From CADCTQ01 sp963844325 (GTDB taxonomy: Bacteria > Bacteroidota > Bacteroidia > Cytophagales > 172606-1): DNA of 64,000 nucleotides. The notes beneath the pieces are model-generated. The model saw nothing but the letters and a program-made list of their open reading frames with translations. It had not been told where the DNA came from and made no database searches. The stretch is from NCBI GenBank assembly GCA_963844325.1, contig CAWJNV010000002.1:1488001-1552000 (forward strand), given 5' to 3'. The first letter of the stretch is position 1, and every line of letters starts with the position of its first letter. The translations under genes and the position numbers were made by a program. Shown here one piece after another: positions 36,652-45,475 of the stretch.

Positions 36652-37285
36652 CCCGCGTCTGGTTCAAGCGTCCGTACGTGATTCAGATTGACCTTTTCCC
36701 GTATCCGCGCCAAACGATGGGCGTTTTCATGCGGGCGGCAGGAAGCATCTGGGGCATGAGTTCGTTGCGGTATGAATATCCCCGCATTGCTGGCGCAGGC
36801 GTCCGCCTGTGCCTTTCCGGACCGGAAGCGTCCGCTTCCAGCCGGCAGGCTAACGCTTCTTCTAACCGCCGGGATAACTTGTCCTGCCTGTTTGTCTCTG
36901 TCAAAGCACCTTGCCGACCGGTGCCGGTTCTCCGTATTGTACCACTGGTCAAAACGCGTTAGCCTGCCGGCTGGAAGCGGACGCTTCCGGTCCGGAAAGG
37001 CACAGGCGGACGCCTGCGCCAGTAACCCGGGGATGACGCCTGCGCCAGTAACGCGGGGATATTCATACCGCAACGAACTCATGCCCCAGATGCTTCCTTC
37101 CGCCCGCATGAAAAGGCCCATCGTTTGGCGCGGATACGGGAAAAGAATCCGTACCCACCCAGGTATGTTCCGCCTTTTGAAATAAGTATGGGACAACATC
37201 AGGCGTTCACGCGCCAACCAGCCGCGTCCAGCCGCATTCCTTGGTGAACGCTGATCACATACGGACGCTTGAACCAGACGCCCGA
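36652..37285. repeat. Giant imperfect palindrome 2, between histidine kinase and ECF sigma gene
   Basis: Main arms 36694-36856 (163 bp) and 36956-37144 (189 bp) are inverted copies with few mismatches; the right arm has one extra 26-bp tandem unit (ATCCCCGcGTTACTGGCG type, around 37010-37062). Outer arms 36652-36686 and 37250-37285 are also complementary. The centre is 99 bp. It fills most of a divergent intergenic region of about 1.2 kb. The remainder (36348-36650 and 37286-37461) has no convincing gene. Confidence 0.93.
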
Positions 37286-37461
37286 AGCCTCCTTCCCGGT
37301 CCTGCTCCGGTCCCCCATCTTCCGGTCTCCGTTATTCTATTATTTGAATAAAAATTTTAAAAAAAGTAAGCGGGGTATTACGTATTTTGGAAGGGGTAAC
37401 TGTCTAGGGGGAAGCTGACCGATCACATCCCGCACCATTCTCTAAAACCGTCCGTTTGCGT

Positions 37462-38127
37462 ATGCTTCACCCCTCAACGGCCCTTCCCGGCAATGGCTCC
37501 CTTTCGGCTGACCGCGTCCCCGGCCCGGGGCTCCTGCCTCCCGACCACGCCTCCTTCCGCGACGACGAACTGTTTCTGCGCAAGGCGTTCGGGGAAGACC
37601 CCAAAGAGGCGTGCGGCCTGCTGTTCAAGCGGTACCACCAGGTGCTCTGCAACCAGGCCGTGCGGCTGGTGTACTCCCGCGAGGTGGCCGAAGACCTGGT
37701 GGCCGAGGTGTTCTACCGGTTCTGGAAAAACAAAACCTACCTCGACATTACCACTTCGTACCGGGCGTACCTGTTCAAAGCCGTGCGGCACCGGGCCTAC
37801 AACCACCTGAAGGCCGAACTGACCCACAAAGCCCTGGCCCGCGAGGTGCGCCTCGAAACCGAACTCCGCCAACCCGACCAGCACCTGTTTTTCACCGAAC
37901 TCTCCCGCAAGCTCGAAAGCCTGGTGGAAGCCCTGCCGCCCCAGTGCAAGAAAGTGTTCCTGCTGAACCGTTACGAGGGCAAAAAGCACCAGGAGATCGC
38001 CGACAGCCTCGATTTGTCGGTGCGCACCGTGGCGGTACACCTGGGCCGGGCCGTGGCCGCCCTGCGCAAAGGCCTGCGGGAAAGCCACCTGCTGGGGCTG
38101 TTGCTGCTGCTGTGGGCCGGCCGGTAA
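37462..38127 (+). CDS. ECF sigma factor (FecI-like)
   Basis: A 221-residue RNA polymerase sigma-70 family factor. Region 2 spans about 45-115 (EACGLLFKRYHQVLCNQAVR, AEDLVAEVFYRFWKN) and region 4 about 155-205 (LPPQCKKVFLLNRYEGKKHQ, then the HTH QEIADSLDLSVRTVAVHL). The C-terminus ends in an odd hydrophobic tail (LLGLLLLLWAGR), which could mediate membrane or anti-sigma contact. It is followed by FecR, SusC and SusD genes, so it should control this carbohydrate locus. ATG 37462 is chosen over the TTG two codons earlier. Confidence 0.93.
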   Translation: MLHPSTALPGNGSLSADRVPGPGLLPPDHASFRDDELFLRKAFGEDPKEACGLLFKRYHQVLCNQAVRLVYSREVAEDLVAEVFYRFWKNKTYLDITTSYRAYLFKAVRHRAYNHLKAELTHKALAREVRLETELRQPDQHLFFTELSRKLESLVEALPPQCKKVFLLNRYEGKKHQEIADSLDLSVRTVAVHLGRAVAALRKGLRESHLLGLLLLLWAGR

Positions 38128-38225
38128 AATTTTTTTTACGCGTCCCTTTACGTAGAACCCGCCTCCCGATTGTCTGTACGTGCAGAAATACGCCTGACGC
38201 CCCGATCCTTTCCCGAACCCATCCT

Positions 38226-39221
38226 ATGAGCTTACCCGTTACCCGGCCACTCCTGTTCGATCATTTCGAGGGCAAGACTTCCCCCCTGCAGGAGAAGCGC
38301 ATCGAGGAGTGGCTCCGCGACCCGGCCAACGGCGAGTTCTACTACCAGTGCCTCGAAGCCTGGGAAAGCCGCAGCCTCCAGTACCTGCCCGACACCGAAG
38401 CCGCCCTCGGCCAGTACCTCGGCCGGCTCGACGAAACCGGCGCGGAAGCACTGGCCCGCACCCCGGGCCGGCGCGGCGCGGGGCCCGGTACCCCGGTGAT
38501 GCGCTGGCTGGCGGCGGCCTGCGTGGTGGCGGTGGTGGCGGCCGCGGTGGTGCTCTCCGGCCTGGGCGACCTGATCCGCTACCGCACGTACGCCACCCGG
38601 TCGGGCGAAACCCGTTCGCTGGTGCTGCCCGACGGGAGCCAGGTGGCCCTCAACGCCAACTCGACCCTGAAAGTGGCCCGGGACCTGCCCGGCACGCACG
38701 GCCGGGAAGTATGGCTGACGGGCGAAGCATTCTTCACCGTGGCCAAACGGCCCGACCGGGCCCGGTTCGTGGTGCACACCACAGACCTCGACGTGGAAGT
38801 GCTCGGCACCCGGTTCAACGTGACCCAGCGCCGGGGCGATACCCGCGTGGTACTCAGCGAAGGCAAAGTAAAGCTGGTGCCCCGCACGCCCGGCAGGGCC
38901 CGGTCGGTCCTGATGGCGCCGGGCGACCTCGTGCAGGTATCGGCGGCCCGCCGCGAGGTGGCCCGGCGGACGGTAACGCCGGAGCACTACTCCTCCTGGC
39001 GGCAAAACAAACTCGTGTTCAACAGCACGCCCCTGGCCGAAGTACTGCTCACGGTCCAGGATTTCTACGGGGTGCAAGTGACCCTGGCCGACCCCGACAT
39101 GGGCGAAATGAAATTTACGGCCACCCTGCCCAACAACGACCTGAACATCGTGCTCAAAGCCATTTCCAGCGTCTACGGCCTGGAAGTGCAACCGCAACGC
39201 GGACAAATCATCCTCCAGTAA
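38226..39221 (+). CDS. FecR-type anti-sigma factor
   Basis: A 331-residue single-pass inner-membrane protein: cytoplasmic part 1-95 (MSLPVTRPLLFDHFEGKTS, binding sigma), membrane helix at about 97-119 (WLAAACVVAVVAAAVVLSGL), and the periplasmic FecR domain (RSLVLPDGSQVALNANSTLK, VWLTGEAFFTVAK, VLGTRFNVTQRRGDTRVV) followed by a C-terminal STN-like DUF4974 segment that contacts the TonB receptor. Start ATG 38226 lies 98 bp after the sigma gene. It passes the SusC signal to the sigma factor. Confidence 0.94.
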   Translation: MSLPVTRPLLFDHFEGKTSPLQEKRIEEWLRDPANGEFYYQCLEAWESRSLQYLPDTEAALGQYLGRLDETGAEALARTPGRRGAGPGTPVMRWLAAACVVAVVAAAVVLSGLGDLIRYRTYATRSGETRSLVLPDGSQVALNANSTLKVARDLPGTHGREVWLTGEAFFTVAKRPDRARFVVHTTDLDVEVLGTRFNVTQRRGDTRVVLSEGKVKLVPRTPGRARSVLMAPGDLVQVSAARREVARRTVTPEHYSSWRQNKLVFNSTPLAEVLLTVQDFYGVQVTLADPDMGEMKFTATLPNNDLNIVLKAISSVYGLEVQPQRGQIILQ

Positions 39222-39251
39222 TACTTTCCTTCACGCCAAAACAATTTTCCT

Positions 39252-42200
39252 ATGAGACGAATCCGGTACGCCCTGCTGGGCTGCGGCCTGCTGGGAATAC
39301 TACTATTCCAACCTGTTTTTGGGTATTCTCAAGACGTGGCGTTTTCCACCCGGCAGGAGCCCGCCCCAGCCCAGGCCCGTTCCCTGGCTTCCGTGCTCAC
39401 GGAACTGGAAGCGAAATTCAAGGTGCATTTCAGCTTCGACAGCGAACTGATCCGGGAGAAGTACGTGAACGCCGGGGTGCCGCTGTCGGAAGACCTCGCC
39501 CAAACGCTGGCCCAGATTCTGACGCCCAACCAGTTGCGGTACGAAAAGGTAGCCGACAAGTACTACGCCATCTACCGGGAAGGGGCGCGGCGGCCGAAGG
39601 AAGGGCGGCGGCGCGGGAACAAGTTGCCCGACGCCGCCGCCCGGACCGCCCCCACGGGAGCCCTGCCCGGCGGACGCATCCTGCCGGTGGGTTTGCCCGG
39701 CGACCCCATCGCCGTGACGGGCACCGTGACCGACGCGGAGGACCAGCCGCTAATAGGCGTAAACGTGACCGTGAAGGGCACCACCACCGGCACCGTTACC
39801 GACGCCCAGGGCCGCTTCAGCCTGGCCGTACCCGACGAAAAAGCCGTGCTGGCCTTCAGCTTCATCGGCTACGTGACCGAAGAAGTAGCCGTGGGCAACC
39901 GCACCCAGCTGGCCGTCCGGCTGGTGGCCGACATTCAGTCCCTCACGGAAGTGGTGGTGGTGGGCTACGGCACCCAGCAGCGCCGCGACGTGACCGGGTC
40001 GGTGGCCTCGGTGAAGGAAGCCGAGATCAGGGCCGTGCCCGTGACGGGCGTGGACCAGGCATTGCAGGGCCGGGCCGCGGGCGTGCAGGTGATCCAGAAC
40101 AGCGGGGCGCCGGGCGGCTCGGTATCGGTGCGGGTGCGGGGCGTGGGCACGGTGGGCAACAGCGAGCCGCTGTACGTGGTGGACGGCGTGCCCTTCATGA
40201 ATTCTTCCGACAACTCTTCGAACGTAAACATTCTCAACACCCTCAACCCCAACGACGTGGTGTCCATTGACGTGCTCAAGGACGCCTCGGCCACGGCCAT
40301 TTACGGCGCCCGGGGCGCCAACGGGGTGGTCATCATCACCACCAGGCGCGGCCAGGCGGGCAAGCCGGTAGTGAACTTCGACAGCTACTACGGCGTGCAG
40401 CGCGTCGCCAAACGGGTGGACCTGCTGGATGCGTCCGAATTTGCCGCACTCAACAACGACGTGCTCACCAACGGGGGCAAGAAAACCAACCCCGACTTTG
40501 CGGACCCCGCCGCCCTGGGCAAAGGGACCGACTGGCTGGACGAAATCTTCCGGCCGGCCCCCATCCAGAGCTACAACCTGGCGGCCTCGGGCGGCAACGA
40601 CAAAACGCAGTTTGCCATTTCGGGCGGCTACTTCCGGCAGGACGGCATCATCATCGGCTCCGACTTCAAGCGGTACTCAGTGCGCCTGAACCTCGACAGC
40701 CAGCTTTCGGGCAAAATCCGGATCGGCAACAGCCTGAGCATCAGCCGGACCGAGCAGCGGGCCGTCACCACCGACGAAGACACCAAGAGCGGCCTCGTGT
40801 TCCTGGCGATGAACCAACTGCCCACGCTGCCCGTGTACCGCGACGGCACCTACGCCGGCCCCGAAGGCCCCATCGAGTACGTGGGCGACAAGTCGAACCC
40901 GGTGGGCCGGGCCCTGGAGATCGACAACTTCCTGACCCGCAACCGCCTGCTGGGCAGCGTGTACGGGGAGTGGGACATCGTGGAAGGGCTCCGGTTCCGC
41001 ACCAACCTGGGCCTCGACGTGCTCTTCCGCACCAATTCCGCCTTCGAACCCGACTACCAGTGGGGCGGCATCCGTCATTCCCCGGCCACCGTCGACGACC
41101 GGGCCTCCAACGAACTGATCTGGCTGGCCGAAAACACGCTGACCTACACCCGCAGCTTCGGCGGCAAGCACGCCCTTACCGCCCTGGTGGGCACCACCGC
41201 CCAGAATTCGGCCAGCCAGGGCCTGGGCGCCCGCGACGGCCGCTATCCCTACAACGGCGTGCAGTCACTCAACATCGGCAGCGGCACGTACGGCGCCGAA
41301 TCTTCCCGCGACAGCTGGTCGCTGCTCTCCTACATCGGCCGGGTCAACTACACCTTTGCCGACAAATACCTCTTTACGGGCACGGTGCGGGTAGACGGCT
41401 CTTCCCGCTTCGGGGCCAGTAACCGGTACGGCGTGTTCCCGTCGGGCTCGGTGGCCTGGCGGGTTTCGCAGGAAGGCTTCATGCAGGGCGTGCCCGTGGT
41501 CAGCGACCTGAAACTGCGGGCCAGCTACGGGGCCACCGGCAACCAGGAGATCGGCCTGTACGGTTACGCGACCCTGCTGAGCGGCAACCAGAACTACGTG
41601 TTCAACGACCAGATCACGGTAGGCGTGGGCCCCGTCACGCTGCCCAACCCCAACGTGCGGTGGGAATCGGTGAAGCAGGCCAACGTGGGCATCGACCTGG
41701 CGCTGTTGGACAACCGGGTGGCCCTCACCGCCGACGTGTTCGACAAAACCACCACCGGCATGCTGCTGGGCATCCCGATTGCCCTGTCGAGCGGCTACCG
41801 GTCGGCCTCGGCCGTGAACGCGGGACGGGTGCAGAACCGGGGCCTCGAACTGGGCCTCAACACCCGCAACCTGGCCGGCGGCTCCCTCACCTGGAACACC
41901 GACTTCAACATCACGTTCATCCAAAACAAAGTGCTCGACCTGTCGGTGGGCCGGCCCATCTCCGGCGGCGACATTGACTTCAACCAGACCATTACCCGCA
42001 CGCAGGCCGGCCAGCCCATCGGCGCCTTCTACGGCTACGTGACCGATGGCATCTTCCAATCGGCCGACGAGGTAAAGGCCCACGCCGTCCAGCAGCCCGG
42101 CACGGCCCCCGGCGACATCCGCTTCCGCGACCTCACCCCCGACGGCATCATCAACGACGACGACCGGACCTTCATCGGCAGCCCCATTCCCAAGTTTACC

Positions 42201-42695
42201 TTCGGCCTTACCAACAACCTGGCTTTCAAAGGCTTCGACCTGAGCGTGTTCCTGTCGGGGGTGTACGGCAACGACGTGTTCAACGCCAACCGCATCTTCA
42301 ACGAACAGATGTCGGGGGCCTTTAACCAGACCACCGAGACGCTGGACCGCTGGCGGTCTCCCGGGCAGCCCGGCAACGGCAAGATGCCCCGCGCCGTGTG
42401 GGATGATCCCAACAGCAACGCCCGCACCTCGGACCGGTACGTGGAGGACGGCTCGTACCTGCGCATCCGCAACCTGACGCTGGGCTACACGCTGCCGCAG
42501 GCCCTCACCGGCACCCTGCGCGTGAGCCGGCTCCGGGTGTACGCCAGTGCCCAGAACCTGCACACGTTTACCCGCTACAAGGGCTTCGACCCGGAGGTAG
42601 GTCCGTACCGCGGCAACAGCCTGCAAAACGGGGTCAACAACGGCACCTACCCGGTGGCCCGGGTGCTGCTGGCCGGTCTAAATGTCTCATTCTGA
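39252..42695 (+). CDS. SusC/RagA family TonB-dependent receptor with STN domain
   Basis: A 1147-residue outer-membrane transporter. Signal peptide to about 27, an STN (secretin/TonB short N-terminal) domain about 35-105 (SLASVLTELEAKFKVHFSF) which marks FecIR-coupled receptors, a linker, a CarboxypepD_reg-like domain about 150-235 (VTGTVTDAEDQPLIGVNVTV), the plug with LTEVVVVGYGTQQRRDVTGS, and a 22-strand barrel ending in VARVLLAGLNVSF. It imports large glycans or oligosaccharides together with the SusD lipoprotein encoded next. A TonB box is not clearly recognised. Confidence 0.96.
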   Translation: MRRIRYALLGCGLLGILLFQPVFGYSQDVAFSTRQEPAPAQARSLASVLTELEAKFKVHFSFDSELIREKYVNAGVPLSEDLAQTLAQILTPNQLRYEKVADKYYAIYREGARRPKEGRRRGNKLPDAAARTAPTGALPGGRILPVGLPGDPIAVTGTVTDAEDQPLIGVNVTVKGTTTGTVTDAQGRFSLAVPDEKAVLAFSFIGYVTEEVAVGNRTQLAVRLVADIQSLTEVVVVGYGTQQRRDVTGSVASVKEAEIRAVPVTGVDQALQGRAAGVQVIQNSGAPGGSVSVRVRGVGTVGNSEPLYVVDGVPFMNSSDNSSNVNILNTLNPNDVVSIDVLKDASATAIYGARGANGVVIITTRRGQAGKPVVNFDSYYGVQRVAKRVDLLDASEFAALNNDVLTNGGKKTNPDFADPAALGKGTDWLDEIFRPAPIQSYNLAASGGNDKTQFAISGGYFRQDGIIIGSDFKRYSVRLNLDSQLSGKIRIGNSLSISRTEQRAVTTDEDTKSGLVFLAMNQLPTLPVYRDGTYAGPEGPIEYVGDKSNPVGRALEIDNFLTRNRLLGSVYGEWDIVEGLRFRTNLGLDVLFRTNSAFEPDYQWGGIRHSPATVDDRASNELIWLAENTLTYTRSFGGKHALTALVGTTAQNSASQGLGARDGRYPYNGVQSLNIGSGTYGAESSRDSWSLLSYIGRVNYTFADKYLFTGTVRVDGSSRFGASNRYGVFPSGSVAWRVSQEGFMQGVPVVSDLKLRASYGATGNQEIGLYGYATLLSGNQNYVFNDQITVGVGPVTLPNPNVRWESVKQANVGIDLALLDNRVALTADVFDKTTTGMLLGIPIALSSGYRSASAVNAGRVQNRGLELGLNTRNLAGGSLTWNTDFNITFIQNKVLDLSVGRPISGGDIDFNQTITRTQAGQPIGAFYGYVTDGIFQSADEVKAHAVQQPGTAPGDIRFRDLTPDGIINDDDRTFIGSPIPKFTFGLTNNLAFKGFDLSVFLSGVYGNDVFNANRIFNEQMSGAFNQTTETLDRWRSPGQPGNGKMPRAVWDDPNSNARTSDRYVEDGSYLRIRNLTLGYTLPQALTGTLRVSRLRVYASAQNLHTFTRYKGFDPEVGPYRGNSLQNGVNNGTYPVARVLLAGLNVSF

Positions 42696-42702
42696 GGGTT
42701 GA

Positions 42703-42787
42703 AAGCTGGATGGTTAAATGGTTGGATGGCTAAATGGCTGAACCGCGGATTCCTGTCTCACATCTCATGTCTCACGTCTCATATCTC
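42703..42787 (+). repeat. 8-bp and 7-bp tandem words filling the SusC-SusD gap
   Basis: First GGTTAAAT, GGTTGGAT, GGCTAAAT, GGCTGAAC (8-bp words); then TCCTGTC, TCACATC, TCATGTC, TCACGTC, TCATATC (7-bp words), after which TCATGAA contains the SusD start codon. Thus almost the entire 92-bp spacer is repeat. The 7-bp words are the complement of the GACGTGA family. Confidence 0.9.
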
Positions 42788-44284
42788 ATGAAAAGAACTG
42801 CATTGATACTCCTGCTCGCGGGCGGACTGCTGGGGGGCTGCGAGAACTTTCTTGAAAAGGCGCCCCAGAACGACCTGGCCGCCGAAAACTTCTACAAAAC
42901 TGAACAGGACGCCCTCCGGGCCGTAAGCGCCGCCTACCACCACCTGCAACGGCCGGGCTGCTACAACCTCCGCCTCTGGATGCTCGACATCGTGGCCGGC
43001 AACAGCATCGTGGGCGCCGGCGGCGGCACCGACGGGCTCGAAACGCAACAGGCGGCCAGCTTTGCCACCACGGCTGCCAACCCGGGGGTGCGCGACATCT
43101 GGGAAGCTCACTACGGCGGCGTACTGGCGGCCAACCTGGTGACCGACCGCGTGCCGGCCATCCCCATGAACGCCGACGTCCGGGCGCGGATCGTGGGCGA
43201 GGCCCGGTTCCTGCGGGCCCTGTACTACTTCAACCTGGTGCGCCTGTTCGGCAAGGTGCCCCTGCTGACCACGCCGCTGAAGGCCGGCGACAACCTCAAC
43301 GTGCCGCGCAACGAGGTGGCGCAGGTGTACGCGCAGATCGAGGAGGACCTCGGGGCGGCCGAAGCCGTGCTGCCGGCCGCCTACGCGGGCGGCGACGTGG
43401 GCCGGGCCACCAAAGGCGCCGCCAAGGGATTGCTGGCGAAGGTGTACCTCACCCAGAAAAAATGGGCCGAAACCGTCGCCAAGATCGGGGAGACGCGGGC
43501 CCTGGGCGTGTACGCGCTGCGGCCGGACTTCAGCCAGAACTTCGATTATAAATTGGAAAACGGCCCGGAATCGCTGTTCGAGGTGCAGTACACATTTGAT
43601 CCCAAGAACAGCGGTTTCAGCCAGGAGGCCGTGTGCAGCATGCGCAGCGAGTTCATGGGTCCGCGCAACACGGGCATTACGGCCTGCTGCGGCTTCGGCT
43701 GGAACCAGCCCACGGCCGAATTCGTGCGCCAGTTCGAGCCCGGCGACAAGCGGCGGCCGGCGACCGTGTTCCTGCCCGGCGACGAGATTCCGAGCCTCAG
43801 TTTCCAGTACAGTGCTTCCATGTCGAGCACCGGTTCGAACGTGCGTAAGTTCCTGGTCACCAAGAACAGCGGGGCGCAGACGGCCTTTGCCAACGACCCG
43901 CTCAACGCCGTGGTGCTGCGCTGGGCCGACGTGCTGCTGATGGAAGCCGAAGCCCTCAACGAACTGGGCCAGACGACTGCCGCCGAAACGCCGCTGAACG
44001 AAGTGCGGTCCCGGGCCGGCCTGCCCGCCGTGACGGGGCTCGGCCAAGCGGCCTTCCGCGACGCGGTGCTCAAGGAGCGGCGCCTTGAACTGGCCTTTGA
44101 GGGCGAACGGTGGTTTGACCTGGTGCGTACGGGCACGGCCATTCCGTTCCTCAGGTCGCTGGGCAGCCCCAACGACGAATACGGGGTAGGGCGGGGCAAC
44201 ATTTCCGAAAAGAACCTGCTGTTTCCCATTCCGCAGGCCGAACGCGACAACAACCCGAGCATGGACCAGAACGCGGGGTATTAG
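42788..44284 (+). CDS. SusD/RagB family nutrient-binding lipoprotein
   Basis: A 498-residue surface lipoprotein, ATG 42788 chosen because it begins the signal MKRTALILLLAGGLLGGC with lipobox LLGGC; the longer in-frame start reads through the repeats. SusD features: EKAPQNDLAAENFYKTEQDA at the start, TPR-like helices (RFLRALYYFNLVRLFGKVPL), and the C-terminal LKERRLELAFEGERWFDLVR and FPIPQAERDNNPSMDQNAGY. It caps the SusC barrel and binds glycan. Confidence 0.95.
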   Translation: MKRTALILLLAGGLLGGCENFLEKAPQNDLAAENFYKTEQDALRAVSAAYHHLQRPGCYNLRLWMLDIVAGNSIVGAGGGTDGLETQQAASFATTAANPGVRDIWEAHYGGVLAANLVTDRVPAIPMNADVRARIVGEARFLRALYYFNLVRLFGKVPLLTTPLKAGDNLNVPRNEVAQVYAQIEEDLGAAEAVLPAAYAGGDVGRATKGAAKGLLAKVYLTQKKWAETVAKIGETRALGVYALRPDFSQNFDYKLENGPESLFEVQYTFDPKNSGFSQEAVCSMRSEFMGPRNTGITACCGFGWNQPTAEFVRQFEPGDKRRPATVFLPGDEIPSLSFQYSASMSSTGSNVRKFLVTKNSGAQTAFANDPLNAVVLRWADVLLMEAEALNELGQTTAAETPLNEVRSRAGLPAVTGLGQAAFRDAVLKERRLELAFEGERWFDLVRTGTAIPFLRSLGSPNDEYGVGRGNISEKNLLFPIPQAERDNNPSMDQNAGY

Positions 44285-44286
44285 AA

Positions 44287-44377
44287 GGGCAGAGGGCAAA
44301 GGGCGGAGAGCAAGGGGCTGGGGGCGCAGTCCTTCGCGCTTAGCCCTCCGCCCTTTGCTCTTCGCCCGCCGCCCGCC
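44287..44377. repeat. GGGCAAA heptamers with facing complement at a convergent gene pair
   Basis: GGGCAGA, GGGCAAA, GGGCGGA, GAGCAAG, GGGCTGG, GGGCGCA, then GCCCTCC, GCCCTTT, GCTCTTC, GCCCGCC, GCCCGCC in the other half. The halves pair as an imperfect hairpin between SusD and the minus-strand LuxR gene; likely a two-way terminator. Confidence 0.85.
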
Positions 44378-44379
44378 GC

Positions 44380-45162
44380 TCAGATGAGGCCGTTGGTCAC
44401 GACGGACCGGATGAGTTCGGCCAGGTTTTTTACGTTCATTTTTTCCACCATGTGCCGGCGGTGGTTTTTTACCGTGTGGGTGCTGATGCAGAGCCGGTCG
44501 GCAATTTCCGGCGTCGTGCATCCGGCGGCAATGAGCCGGAGCACTTCCTTTTCCCGGGCCGACAGGGGATCGTCGCCGCAGTTGAACGAATGCGCGACCG
44601 TCGAAAAACCCGTTTTATCGTGGAAGCGGGAAATGGTCAGGGTAATGATATTGTCTTTTTTCAGGTGCGACACGTCCGACACGGTGCCCACCGAAAGCAG
44701 GGGGTTGCCGGCCTGGTCTACCTGCAGAAAGGTTTCCTGCACCAGCAGGTGAATGTACGTGCCATCCGCCCGGCGGAACCGGAAATTGGAGTCGAACCGG
44801 TACTGGCTGTGCTCGCCGGCCGGTAAGCCGCGCAGAAATTCGAGCTGCACTTTTTGCACCTGCTCTACGTACTCGGTAACATCCTCCGGGTGCACCAGTG
44901 AAAATGTGAACCGGGGCCCTTTGGCCAGGAATTCATCCGCCGGGTAACCCGTGAAGGCCAGTACGTTCCTGCTGAAATGGAGGTACTTCATCTTCTGTAC
45001 ATCCCATACGTACGTAATCAGGGGAAGCAGCCCGTACCAGGATTCGCACCGGTTTTCGCGCACGAAGTCGGGATACCGGGGCGCCTCGGCGCTGTTCATG
45101 CTGGCCGCCCAGCGTTGCAGGTAACGGGCGTACGACGCCGTCCCGGAGGTGATTTTTTTCAT
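44380..45162 (-). CDS. PAS-LuxR transcription regulator
   Basis: A 260-residue regulator without a receiver domain. An N-terminal PAS domain (about 35-150: WDVQKMKYLHFSRNVLAFTG, TFSLVHPEDVTEYVEQ, FRRADGTYIHLLVQETF) is followed by a LuxR HTH at the C-terminus (LSAREKEVLRLIAAGCTTPE, IADRLCISTHTVKNHRRHMV). ATG at 45160-45162 is chosen as the start. It sits between the SusCD genes and the exported lyase gene, divergent from the latter, so it probably regulates this locus. Confidence 0.88.
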   Translation of the reverse strand: MKKITSGTASYARYLQRWAASMNSAEAPRYPDFVRENRCESWYGLLPLITYVWDVQKMKYLHFSRNVLAFTGYPADEFLAKGPRFTFSLVHPEDVTEYVEQVQKVQLEFLRGLPAGEHSQYRFDSNFRFRRADGTYIHLLVQETFLQVDQAGNPLLSVGTVSDVSHLKKDNIITLTISRFHDKTGFSTVAHSFNCGDDPLSAREKEVLRLIAAGCTTPEIADRLCISTHTVKNHRRHMVEKMNVKNLAELIRSVVTNGLI

Positions 45163-45475
45163 AGCTGTTGCTCGTTGTTCACGTAATAATAAGGTACAAT
45201 CCATTAATTCAATGCGCAAGACATATTTATTTAAGTTTATCTTTTTTGACAGTAACTGCTAAAAAATAGCCCTTTTGTGTCATAGTGGGTGCGCGGGCCG
45301 GCTTTAGCTTTGATCCGTAACGACCGCGGCGGCGCCACTCCGGGCGCTGAGAAGCCGATTTTTACTTTTTTCGGACCATTTACGGGAAACCGTTGCGCTC
45401 CTCCTCGCGCTTTGCCGGAAGCGCCTGCCGCCGGGGCCGTTACTTTTTTCATCCATCCACTTAACCCACCCTGTT
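45163..45475. other. Divergent promoter region between the PAS-LuxR gene and the lyase-like gene
   Basis: About 310 bp. A perfect TAnnTTTG box (TAGCTTTG) lies at 45305-45312 with TTTG at 45274-45277, but the spacing is 27 bp, too long. A weaker TACTTTTT lies at 45441-45448. The left 70 bp (45180-45270) are AT-rich and probably hold the minus-strand promoter. No gene seen. Confidence 0.5.

Noticed and set aside
38309..40270. A 653-codon plus frame overlapping FecR and SusC
   Set aside because: R/G/P-rich product without motifs, overlapping two recognisable genes in other frames.
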